Source of the DNA: DASRIA01 sp963768885
Lineage (GTDB): Bacteria > Actinomycetota > Thermoleophilia > Solirubrobacterales > JBBDJG01
Direction of reading: 5' to 3'
DNA length: 64,000 bases
Assembly: GCA_963768885.1 (NCBI GenBank)
Contig: CAVYJN010000007.1
Coordinates: 496,001-560,000, forward strand
Made by a program: the position numbers and the translations under genes
Notes under the pieces: model-generated
Database searches by the model: none
Told to the model about the DNA's origin: nothing
The model's input: only the letters and a program-made list of their open reading frames with translations
Shown here: one piece after another, positions 34,129 through 42,598 of the stretch
How positions within the stretch are numbered: position 1 is the first letter of the stretch
Layout of the letters: every line of letters begins with the position of its first letter

Positions 34129-34869
34129 GTGGTCGTGTTCGCGGCCCTGCACGCGCCGCGCGCCTCGCGGCTGAGACGCGGTCGTCCCGTCGCGCTGCCG
34201 TCCGGCGACATCGAGCCCGAGCCGGTGCCTATCACGCGGGTGACGGTGATCGCGGCGGAGCCGTTCGCGGACGAGGAGGAGGCGCGCCAATGGCTCGCGC
34301 GCTGCGGGGGGCGCAGCGACCACGACGAGGAGGAGCTGCGGTGGGCGAGCGAGCATCTGAACGTGGCGATGTCCGCCTACCGGGTCGCGGCCGCGGACGC
34401 GCACGCGCGCGACGTCTCGAGCAGCCAGGCGCTGCGCGCGCGGCTCGGGTACGGCAGCGGCTCGGACCTCGTCAACGGCGGATGGAACGACGCCCTGCTG
34501 TTGCCGCCCGACCGACGCGGCTCGAAGGTCCGCCGGCGAATGCTGTCGCCGGAGGAGGAGCTTGCCGGCATCCTCACGGGACGGCGGCCCTCCGGGTTCC
34601 CGAGCGAGGAGCTCCTGCTGCGCGCGCGGCTCGACCTCGACGCGGGCCGGCTTGTGGAGGCGACGCTGCAGACCCGCGTCGCCGCGGAGGCCCTCGCGGC
34701 GGAGCTCGAAGGCGACGCCGGGGCGGCCGGGGTCGCGCGGTACGCGGAGGGGGCGGCAGCGCTCTGCGGGGCCGCGCTCTCCACCGGTCTCACGGACGCG
34801 CAGGCCGCCGAGCTCGGGCGGATGGTGGCCGAGCTCGAGCGCACGGTGCGCCGGCGGCGCTACACCTGA
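34129..34869 (+). CDS. hypothetical protein with uncertain start
   Basis: The 246-residue reading from GTG at 34129 is mostly helical in its second half (LLLRARLDLDAGRLVEATLQTRVAAEALAAEL) and acidic around residue 50. Protein-like sequence continues upstream in the same frame (QRQLFRFCQLDFPFALGPPDGRYL), but back to the previous gene there is no ATG, GTG or TTG. The codon ACG at 34018 stands where ATG would give MSSQRQLFRF, so the true start may be a mutated or misread ATG there. I know no function. It is 122 nt from the wall hydrolase stop and convergent with the SRPBCC gene. Confidence 0.7.
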   Translation: MVVFAALHAPRASRLRRGRPVALPSGDIEPEPVPITRVTVIAAEPFADEEEARQWLARCGGRSDHDEEELRWASEHLNVAMSAYRVAAADAHARDVSSSQALRARLGYGSGSDLVNGGWNDALLLPPDRRGSKVRRRMLSPEEELAGILTGRRPSGFPSEELLLRARLDLDAGRLVEATLQTRVAAEALAAELEGDAGAAGVARYAEGAAALCGAALSTGLTDAQAAELGRMVAELERTVRRRRYT

Positions 34870-34870
34870 C

Positions 34871-35350
34871 TCACGTCGCCGACGCCGTCTCCGGGGCCGC
34901 CCGGAGCGCGGTGCTGCGCTCGAGTGCTGCGATCAGCACGCGGAAGCGCCGCTGAAGCCACGCGTGGCCGCCCGCCGCGAGCAGCATCGCGTCGAGCGCT
35001 CCCGCACGTTCGACGCTCGCCTCGAGCCGCACCACCGTACGCATGCCCGACCGCCGCAGGGTCCATGTCACACGGGCGCGCGTCAGGCGCCCGACCTCGG
35101 CGATGCCGGACAGGCGCGCCGGGGCCTCCGCGTCCACGACCCGGGTGCGTGCGCTGCGGCCGAGGCCGAACGGGCCGCGCACGCGGACGACGCCGCCCAC
35201 CGCGGGCCCTCCCCCCGGGGGCCGCTCGAGGCTCACCACCTCGATGAACCTGTCCGCGAGCTGCCAGTGCTGCTCGAGGTCGGCAAGGTAGGCGAACACC
35301 GCCTCCCTGGGGGCGTCGACCACACGCTCGGCGGAGACGACCCGGCTCAC
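34871..35350 (-). CDS. SRPBCC (START/Bet v 1-fold) family protein
   Basis: The 159-residue protein begins with the SRPBCC opening SAERVVDAPREAVFAYLADLEQHWQLADRFIEV and continues with the strand-rich pattern of polyketide cyclase/dehydrase-like lipid-binding proteins. The start GTG at 35350 overlaps the sir2 stop (GTGA), so the two are coupled. Ligand unknown. Confidence 0.82.
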   Translation of the reverse strand: MSRVVSAERVVDAPREAVFAYLADLEQHWQLADRFIEVVSLERPPGGGPAVGGVVRVRGPFGLGRSARTRVVDAEAPARLSGIAEVGRLTRARVTWTLRRSGMRTVVRLEASVERAGALDAMLLAAGGHAWLQRRFRVLIAALERSTALRAAPETASAT

Positions 35351-36092
35351 AGCAGGCGCAGCAGCGCCTCCAGCTCGTCGACCACGTCGCCGTCGAGGCG
35401 CACCGCCGCGTCGCCGTCGTAGGGCGTGGGCCCCTGGGTGACGATCGCCACCGAGCCTCCGGCGGCGCGTGTGACGCCCGGCAGGCCGGCCACGGGATAC
35501 ACCTCGAGCGAGCTGCCGACGCACAGCAGCAGCTCCGCGCCGGCACACAGCACCTGGGCCTCGCGCATCGCGTCCTCGGGCAGCATCTCCCCGAACAGCA
35601 CGACGTCGGGCTTGACGGCGCCGCCGCATCCGCAGCGCGCGATCCCCTCGGAGTCGAACAACGTCTCGACGCGCTCGCGTGGAAACGTCTCCCCGCACTC
35701 CCAGCAGGATGCCGTCTCGACGGTCCCGTGCACCTCGATCACGCGGCGCGATCCCGCGCGCCGGTGCAGGGTGTCGATGTTCTGGGTGATGACCGCGTCG
35801 AGCATGCCGCGCCCCTCGAGCTCGGCGAGGGCGCGGTGTGCGGGGTTCGGCTGCTTGTCGGCGAGCATCCCGAAGCGAGGCCGGTAGTAGGACCAGAACC
35901 GCGCGGGATCGTTGAGGAACACGTCGATGTGCGCGACCTCCATCGGGTCGACGTTCTCCCACAGCCCGGTCCCCGGCGAGCGGAAGTCCGGGATGCCCGA
36001 AGGCACCGAGATGCCCGCGCCGGTCAGGGCGACGGTGCAGCTGCGACGACGCGGATCAGCTCCGCCAGTTGCTCAACAGCCGTCGACTGCAC
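35347..36092 (-). CDS. Sir2-family NAD-dependent protein deacylase, apparent frameshift near its N-terminus
   Basis: Sirtuins remove acyl groups from lysine using NAD. The body is complete: TGAGISVPSGIPDFRSPG, the catalytic region TQNIDTLHRRAGSRRVIEVHG, zinc ligands CWEC and CGC, and VGSSLEVYPVAGLP. The conserved GAGIS segment lies upstream of the first start of its own frame (GTG at 36006). In the neighbouring frame a GTG at 36092 opens VQSTAVEQLAELIRVVA, the expected first helix. Adding one base at about 36040-36056 joins them to an ordinary 240-250-residue sirtuin. I span both parts. It overlaps the SRPBCC gene. Confidence 0.88.
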
Positions 36093-36116
36093 GCTTCGCC
36101 CGCACCCTCAGCTAAC

Positions 36117-36142
36117 CGGCCGTCGCGGCTAAGCGACGGCCG
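36117..36142. repeat. GGCTAA-loop hairpin repeat, copy D (different stem)
   Basis: Arms CGGCCGTCGC and GCGACGGCCG, again 10 bp, enclose the same loop GGCTAA. The middle of the stem shares little sequence with copies A-C and F, yet arm length and loop are identical. It lies 16 nt downstream of the enoyl-CoA hydratase fusion stop (minus strand) and 24 nt upstream of the sir2 start. Confidence 0.85.
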
Positions 36143-36150
36143 TATCTGTT

Positions 36151-36185
36151 CGAAAAGCTCACTTCCCCTGGAAGTGAGCTTTTCG
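36151..36185. terminator. perfect 16-bp hairpin over the end of the enoyl-CoA hydratase fusion gene
   Basis: CGAAAAGCTCACTTCC (36151-36166), loop CCT, and the exact reverse complement (36170-36185) form a hairpin with A4/T4 near its base. On the minus strand it contains the last sense codons and the TGA of the fusion gene and is followed by CTTTTCG, so it can serve as a terminator in that direction. It is directly beside hairpin copy D. Confidence 0.75.
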
Positions 36186-37262
36186 CTTCTGGATGAACGC
36201 GGAGATGCCCTCCTTCGCGTCCTCCGAGCCGAACGCGGTGGCGAACCCGCCCTTCTCGGCGGCGATGCCCTCGTCGAGGTCCCCCTTGTGCGAGACCTTC
36301 TTGATCTGCTCGATCGCGATCGGCGGCTGGCCGGCCAGCTTGCGCGCCCAGTTGAGCGCGGTGTCGAGCAGCTCCTGGTCGGGCACCACCGCGTGCGCGA
36401 GGCCGACGCGGTAGGCCTCCTCGGCCGAGATCGCGTCGCCGGTCAGGTTCATCTCGAGCGCCTTCGCCTCGCCGACGAGGCGCGGCAGCCGCTGCGTCCC
36501 CCCGAACCCGGGGATGATGCCGAGGTTGACCTCCGGCTGGCCGAACGTCGCCGACTCGGCCGCGAGACGGAAGTCGCACGCCATCGACAGCTCACAGCCG
36601 CCGCCGAACGCGATGCTGTTCACGGCGGCGATCGTGGTGGTGCTCGACTGCTCCATCTCACGCAGCATCGCGTGACCGGAGTCGAGCAGCCCGGCGCCGC
36701 CGGACGCGTCCATCTTCGTGAACTCCTTGATGTCGGCGCCGGCCGAGAACGTGAAGATGTTGCTCGACGCGATCACGACCGAACGGATCTGGGAGCTCTC
36801 GTGGCAGTGCTTCCAGACCTGCCCGAACTCCGTGATCACCTGGGGGCTGAGCGGGTTCGCGGGCGGGCGGTTCAGCCAGACGATCGCGACGTCGCCGCGG
36901 GTCTCGAGCAGCACCGTCTCCTTCTGGTCGAAGTCCGCGTCGGGCTGCGGGTACGGGAAGAACCCCTGGCCCGTCTTCTTGCCGAGCCTGCCCTGCGACA
37001 CGAGGCGCCGCAGGATCACGGGCGCCGTGTAGCGGTCGCCCCACTCGGCCTCGGCGCGCTCGAGCGCGGCAAGCATCTCGTCGAGGCCGCGGTCGTCCGC
37101 GCGCGCGAACGGGCCCGGCAGGATGCCGGCGCCCATCATCATCCCGGTCTCGATCTCGCGCAGGCTCGACACGCCCTCCTCGAGCACGAGGCACGCCTCG
37201 ATGAACGCCTTGAGCGTGAAGCGCTCGACGATCGCGCTGGTCTGCGTAGCGGTCGCTTCCAT
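36159..37262 (-). CDS. fusion of a 3-hydroxyacyl-CoA dehydrogenase C-terminal domain to an enoyl-CoA hydratase
   Basis: Of 367 residues, about 1-110 are a dehydrogenase C-terminal helical domain (FTLKAFIEACLVLEEGVSSLREIETG to GKKTGQGFFPYP) and about 115-367 are a crotonase domain. The crotonase has the oxyanion motif SAGADIKEF, Glu in AFGGGCELSMACDFRLA and Glu in QPEVNLGIIPGFGGTQRLP, both catalytic positions of hydratases. The dehydrogenase gene 5 nt upstream supplies the NAD-binding domain and a first C-terminal domain, so the two genes together carry the same four domains as FadB, in permuted order. Role: hydration and dehydrogenation steps of beta-oxidation. Confidence 0.92.
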   Translation of the reverse strand: MEATATQTSAIVERFTLKAFIEACLVLEEGVSSLREIETGMMMGAGILPGPFARADDRGLDEMLAALERAEAEWGDRYTAPVILRRLVSQGRLGKKTGQGFFPYPQPDADFDQKETVLLETRGDVAIVWLNRPPANPLSPQVITEFGQVWKHCHESSQIRSVVIASSNIFTFSAGADIKEFTKMDASGGAGLLDSGHAMLREMEQSSTTTIAAVNSIAFGGGCELSMACDFRLAAESATFGQPEVNLGIIPGFGGTQRLPRLVGEAKALEMNLTGDAISAEEAYRVGLAHAVVPDQELLDTALNWARKLAGQPPIAIEQIKKVSHKGDLDEGIAAEKGGFATAFGSEDAKEGISAFIQKRKAHFQGK

Positions 37263-37267
37263 GTCGT

Positions 37268-38152
37268 TCAGCCCCCGTTCTTTCCGTGCTCGTAGAAACC
37301 CTTGCCGGTCTTCTGGCCGAAGTTCCCGGCCGCGACCAGGCTCTGCATCTCGGGCGACACGTAGAAACGGTCGCCGTAGGAGTCGTGCAGGTGCTCCGCG
37401 ACGTGCAGGACCGTGTCCAGCCCGAGCAGGTCGCTCAGGAAGAACGGGCCCATCGGCGTGACGCGCGAGTCCGCGATCTCCTTGTCGATGTCCTGGGCGG
37501 ACGCGCCCGACTCGTCCTTGTAACGCCAGATCTCGCTCGCGGCCGAGTTCAGGATCCGGTTCACGACGAACCCCGGGACCTCGCCGCAGCGGATCGGCAT
37601 CTTGCGGATCTGCTGCGCGAAGTTGATCGTGGCCTGCACCGTCTCGTGGAGGTCTCCTCGCCCTCGACCACCTCGATCAGACGCATCACCGAGGCCGGAT
37701 AGAAGTAGTGGAAGCCGACGACCTTGTCCGGCCGCAGCGTCGCGTCACCCATGTCGGTGATCGACAGCGACGACGTGTTGCTCGCGAGGATCGCGTGTCC
37801 CGGCGTCGCCGCGTCCAGCTCGGCGAAGACCTGCCGCTTGATCTCGATGCGCTCGGGCACCGCCTCGACCACGAAGTCGACGTCGCCGAACCCGTCGTAG
37901 CCGGTCGTGCCGGTGATCAGGCCGACCGTGTGCTCGAGCTGCTTGGCCGCCTGCTCCTCTGTCAGCTTCTCCTTCTTGACGAGGCCCTGGAGCTGGCCCT
38001 CGGTCACCTGCCGGGCCTTCTGCGAGGCCCTGGTCCACGAACTTCTGGTCAACGTCCTTGAGCACGACCGGCAGATCGGCGGCCGCGAGGGTCTGGGCGA
38101 TCTCGCCGCCCATCGTCCCCGCGCCGACGACGGCGGTCTTGAATACGAACAT
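37268..38152 (-). CDS. 3-hydroxyacyl-CoA dehydrogenase, two apparent frameshifts
   Basis: The enzyme oxidises 3-hydroxyacyl-CoA with NAD. Three frames together give one ordinary protein of about 294 residues: the Rossmann start VVGAGTMGGEIAQTLA from ATG 38152; then ARQVTEGQLQGLVKKEKL through VEAVPERIEIKRQVFAELD and the catalytic His region GFHYFYPASVMRLIEVV; then ATINFAQQIRKMPIRCGEVPGFVVNRIL to the end. The first break, at about 38021-38030, needs one base removed; the second, at about 37648-37655, needs one base added. Two opposite indels in an otherwise intact gene suggest sequence error. It is followed by the fusion gene after 5 nt. Confidence 0.88.
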
Positions 38153-38188
38153 CGGTAGAGAACCTCCGCTGTTAGGGGCCGGGAAAGC

Positions 38189-38710
38189 CTATGGAATCTC
38201 GGGCGGCTGCGCCGCCCCGCCGTAGATCTCGGCCTTGATCAGCGTGATGCTCTGCACGATGCGGTCGAGGAACGGCTCCAGCGCCGTGCGCAGGCGCTCG
38301 TACTCCTCGCGGCCGCCGTCCGTCAGCGTGTACATCCGGCGGCTGCGCTTCTCGGGGTGCTCCCAGCGGCCCTCGATGAAGCCGGCGCTCTCGAGCTCGC
38401 GCAGCAGCGGATACATCGTGTTCGGGTTGAGGCTGACCGTCCCCGAGGTGATCACCTCGATCTGCTCGATCAGCTGATTCCCGTACGAAGCGCCGCTCTC
38501 GGAGCGGGCGATCAGGTGGAAGACCATCAGGCTGAAGACGTCGCGCCGGCGCAGCTCGCCGCCGAAGACGTCGGACGGGCGACCCCTGCGGACCCGCCCC
38601 GCCGCATCCGCGGCACGCGCCGCCTCGCCCGCGGCGACCCGCGCGGCTTCGGCCTGGCCCGCGGCCTGGCCGGCATCTTTTTCGGGCTCGGTCGCGATGG
38701 CCGGGGCCAT
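38189..38710 (-). CDS. PadR-family transcriptional regulator
   Basis: The 173-residue protein has an Ala/Glu-rich leader of about 45 residues and then the PadR winged helix (DVFSLMVFHLIARSESGASYGNQLIEQIE, NTMYPLLRELESAGFIEG, RRMYTLTDGGREEYERL). PadR proteins are dimeric repressors. I chose ATG at 38710; a longer frame runs into the divergent secreted-protein gene. It is 36 nt upstream of the hydroxyacyl-CoA dehydrogenase on the same strand and could control the beta-oxidation pair. Confidence 0.9.
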   Translation of the reverse strand: MAPAIATEPEKDAGQAAGQAEAARVAAGEAARAADAAGRVRRGRPSDVFGGELRRRDVFSLMVFHLIARSESGASYGNQLIEQIEVITSGTVSLNPNTMYPLLRELESAGFIEGRWEHPEKRSRRMYTLTDGGREEYERLRTALEPFLDRIVQSITLIKAEIYGGAAQPPEIP

Positions 38711-38810
38711 TTTAGGGTCGCGGCGGGATCGTTCCCCCGGACTCGTCCGGTCGTCCAGTGCGCCCCGCGTCCCTGCGCGGCGGGGGTAGACTCGTTTCGA
38801 GGAGGAGCAA

Positions 38811-39196
38811 GTGAAGGGAGTCGGGTTGGTTGCCGGCGCCGGGATGGTCGCGGCGGCGGCGGTACTGGTCCTCGCGCCCACCGGGATCGCGGGGCCGAAG
38901 CGGATCGATCTGCGCGATGCGAGGAGCGCCGCGCGCGAGGCGGTGCGTGAGCACCCGAGCTACCGCGTGATCCGGTCCTCCCAGCCGCTGCGGCTACGGA
39001 CCTGCTGGCGCGCCCGGGCGCGGGTCAGATGCTCGCTGTACCGGGTCGCGCCGAATCCCTGTGCCCTGAACGGAGGCGACGGCGTGTGCGCACAGATGCT
39101 GGTGCGCCGTGTCTGGCTGGTCGACGTCCGGCAGCGTCGCGGCCGGCCCGTCGCGCGCATCGTGCGGATCGTGGAAAGGGACGCCGCCGACCGCGG

Positions 39197-39200
<4 letters not shown>
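38811..39200 (+). CDS. small secreted protein with four cysteines
   Basis: The 129-residue protein starts with GTG at 38811 behind an excellent AGGAGG site. A signal peptide is clear (VGLVAGAGMVAAAAVLVLAP). The mature part is basic and has four cysteines (RTCWRA, VRCSLY, NPCALN, GVCAQM), suggesting two disulphides outside the membrane. I do not recognise the family. Its stop shares CTAG with the convergent acyl-CoA dehydrogenase. Confidence 0.8.
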
Positions 39201-40384
<1,184 letters not shown>

Positions 40385-40513
40385 GTGATGGTCTCCTTGT
40401 CGGAAAGTGGTGATGGAGTCGCCGGCGGGTCGTGGGCCAAGACGACTGATTGGTGAGTCAACAGAATACCGGACGCCCATCGGATCGGGCTTCGCGATGG
40501 CACACTTGGCCCC

Positions 40514-40957
40514 ATGGACTTCGGCACCGTGATCTGGATCGTCGTGCTCGTGGTGGCGCCGATCGCGGCGATCCTGTTCTCCGGGGCGTTCGGTCTCCTG
40601 GACCAGCTCGGGCGCGGTGGGATGTCGCTCGAGGAGCGGCCCCGGCCGCGCCCCACCCCCGTCGCGAACAGCCCCGCCGCGCGCGCCGAGCGGGAGGACG
40701 ACATCCGCCAGCTCGTCCAGGCCCGCCACGACCGCGCGGTGGGAAGAGGTGAGCCGCCACTCGACGTGGAGGCCGAGGTCGAGCGGCTGATGGCGCTCGA
40801 TCCCGCCGCCCAGCCCGAGGCCGACCAGCAGGACGCCGCGCTGCGGGAAGAGGTCCGCCAGCTCGTCGTGGCCCGCAACGAGCGGCGGATGGCGCGCGGC
40901 GAGGCTCCCTTGGCGGTCGAGGAGGAGGTCGACCGTCAGTTGCGCGATCTCGCCTGA
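40514..40957 (+). CDS. membrane-anchored hypothetical protein with an internal duplication
   Basis: The 147-residue product has one N-terminal membrane segment (IWIVVLVVAPIAAILFSGAF) and a soluble helical part in which the pattern REDDIRQLVQARHDRAVGRG recurs as LREEVRQLVVARNERRMARG about 48 residues later, each followed by an acidic EVER/EVDR helix. The repeat resembles short helical-hairpin modules in actinobacterial membrane proteins. Function unknown. It starts 129 nt from the divergent acyl-CoA dehydrogenase. Confidence 0.75.
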   Translation: MDFGTVIWIVVLVVAPIAAILFSGAFGLLDQLGRGGMSLEERPRPRPTPVANSPAARAEREDDIRQLVQARHDRAVGRGEPPLDVEAEVERLMALDPAAQPEADQQDAALREEVRQLVVARNERRMARGEAPLAVEEEVDRQLRDLA

Positions 40958-40994
40958 CTGTTCAGGCGGGGTCGCTTTGGGATATAACGCGCCA

Positions 40995-41318
40995 ATGGCT
41001 TCCGACAGCCAGCCCCTCGACGAGATCGTCACCCGCCCCGGCGTCTACCTCAATCCTCAGACCGAGGTGCTGATCGTGGTCGACGACTCGGCCGAGATCG
41101 ACGGCGAGATCTTCAACATGGAGGACTACGAGGGCTCCGACTGGGTCACGATCTCCGACGAGGTCCCGATCGACGAGGAGCGCCGCGACGAGCTGCTGAT
41201 CGCCTTCCAGACGCACTACCACCCGGGCGACGCCCGCAGCGTCAGCGCCACGGCCTCGGAGCTGGAGGACGAGGCCGACGACGAGGGCGAAGAGGACCAG
41301 GACCCCGGCCGGGAATAA
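40995..41318 (+). CDS. acidic hypothetical protein
   Basis: The 107-residue protein is very acidic, with a C-terminal Glu/Asp tail (ELEDEADDEGEEDQDPG) and a structured middle (VYLNPQTEVLIVVDDSAEIDGEIF). No known domain is visible. I chose ATG at 40995; a TTG at 40977 is in the same frame. It sits 37 nt after the duplicated membrane protein and is followed by hairpin copies E and F. Confidence 0.65.
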   Translation: MASDSQPLDEIVTRPGVYLNPQTEVLIVVDDSAEIDGEIFNMEDYEGSDWVTISDEVPIDEERRDELLIAFQTHYHPGDARSVSATASELEDEADDEGEEDQDPGRE

Positions 41319-41343
41319 CGCCGCGGCCGTCCCGCGGAGCTCC

Positions 41344-41361
41344 CGGAATTCGCGGCTAAGC
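41344..41361. repeat. GGCTAA-loop hairpin repeat, copy E (truncated)
   Basis: Left arm CGGAATTCGC and loop GGCTAA are exact, but only GC of the right arm remains before unrelated sequence. It begins 25 nt after the stop of the acidic protein. The flank GCGGAGCTCC matches copies B and C. Confidence 0.75.
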
Positions 41362-41381
41362 AGCCCGTCCCGCAGTGCTCC

Positions 41382-41407
41382 CGGAATTCGCGGCTAAGCG
41401 AATTCCG
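41382..41407. repeat. GGCTAA-loop hairpin repeat, copy F
   Basis: Arms CGGAATTCGC and GCGAATTCCG around loop GGCTAA form a perfect 10-bp hairpin. The right arm ends 7 nt from the stop of the minus-strand cation exchanger gene, the same placement as copy C beside ftsH. Confidence 0.88.
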
Positions 41408-41414
41408 GCCTATT

Positions 41415-42545
41415 CTACGCGAACGCGAAGGCCAGCGCCAGGATCACGTAGACCGCCAGCAGCTGCACGCCCTCGAACCAGTTGGACTCGCCCTCGCTCG
41501 TGACCCGGTTGGCGATCAGGATCGCCAGGACGATCGCCGCCAGCTCGAAGCCGTTGAACACGAGCGCCATCGGGTGATCCCCGAAGACGAACGAGAGGAG
41601 CACCAGGAGCGGCGCCACGAACAGCGCGATCTGCGTGCTCGAGCCGATCGCGATGTTGACCGCGAGGTCCATCTTGTTCTTGGCGGCGACGAGCACCGCC
41701 ACCCAGTGCTCGGCGGCATTTCCCACGATCGCCACGACGATCGCGCCGATGAAGAACTCGCTCAGCCCGATCGACTCGGCGGCCTCGGCGATCGACCCCA
41801 CCAGGACCTCGCTCATGATGCCGACCAGGATCCCGGCGACCGCCAGGCTGATCACGCCGCGCCGCACGCTCCACCCCGAGACCTCTTCCTCGTAGTCGGG
41901 GTTGAACAGGTCACGGTGGGTCTTGAGCGAGAAGAGCAGGCCGCACAGGTAGGAGAAGATCAGGACGACGGCCACCGCCAGGCTGAGCTTCTCGACCTCG
42001 GGGTCGTAGTTGACGGACTCCGCGCCGGGGGCCGGCAGACCGCTGCCCACGACGAGCTCGTACACGGCCGGCATGGCGAGTGCGGCGAGTGCGAGCAGTA
42101 GCATCGCGGACTGCGCGTGCGCGGCCGTCTTGTTGAACTCCTGCTTGTCGCGGCCGAGGCCGCCGACCAGCATCGCCGCGCCCAGCACCAGCAGGATGTT
42201 CCCGATGATGGAGCCAATGATCGACGCCTTCACAACCTCCTGAAGCCCCGCGAGCAACGCGAAGAACGCGATCACCAGCTCCGGGAAGTTCCCGAAGGTG
42301 ACGTTCAGCAGACCGCCGATGCCGGGACCGGAGCGCGACGCCAGCTCCTCGGTCGCCTTCCCCATCATCGCCGCCGTCGGCACGATGCCGAGCGCCGCCG
42401 CGAGGAAGATCACGACCGGGCTGGCGTGGGTGAACTCCAGCAGGATCGCCGCCGGGATCAGCGGAGCGAGGAGGTAGGGCCATCCCTCGGCGCTGAGCAG
42501 CCAGCGTCCGAAGGACCGCCTCGAGCGGGGCTGGTCGGTGGACAT
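41415..42545 (-). CDS. calcium/cation:proton antiporter (CaCA superfamily)
   Basis: The 376-residue membrane protein has about ten hydrophobic segments and the two alpha-repeat motifs of cation exchangers, GNFPELVIAFFALLAG and GNAAEHWVAVLVAAKNKMDLAVNIAIGSS, the second typical of ChaA/CAX-type Ca2+/H+ antiporters. I chose ATG at 42545 (STDQPRSRRSFG); two other in-frame starts lie within 48 nt upstream. It is divergent from terC with about 50 nt between starts. Confidence 0.92.
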   Translation of the reverse strand: MSTDQPRSRRSFGRWLLSAEGWPYLLAPLIPAAILLEFTHASPVVIFLAAALGIVPTAAMMGKATEELASRSGPGIGGLLNVTFGNFPELVIAFFALLAGLQEVVKASIIGSIIGNILLVLGAAMLVGGLGRDKQEFNKTAAHAQSAMLLLALAALAMPAVYELVVGSGLPAPGAESVNYDPEVEKLSLAVAVVLIFSYLCGLLFSLKTHRDLFNPDYEEEVSGWSVRRGVISLAVAGILVGIMSEVLVGSIAEAAESIGLSEFFIGAIVVAIVGNAAEHWVAVLVAAKNKMDLAVNIAIGSSTQIALFVAPLLVLLSFVFGDHPMALVFNGFELAAIVLAILIANRVTSEGESNWFEGVQLLAVYVILALAFAFA

Positions 42546-42598
42546 GAGCGCGAGAGTCTGCCGCATCCCGGGGACGCGGGGGTAACCAGGCACCGCCC

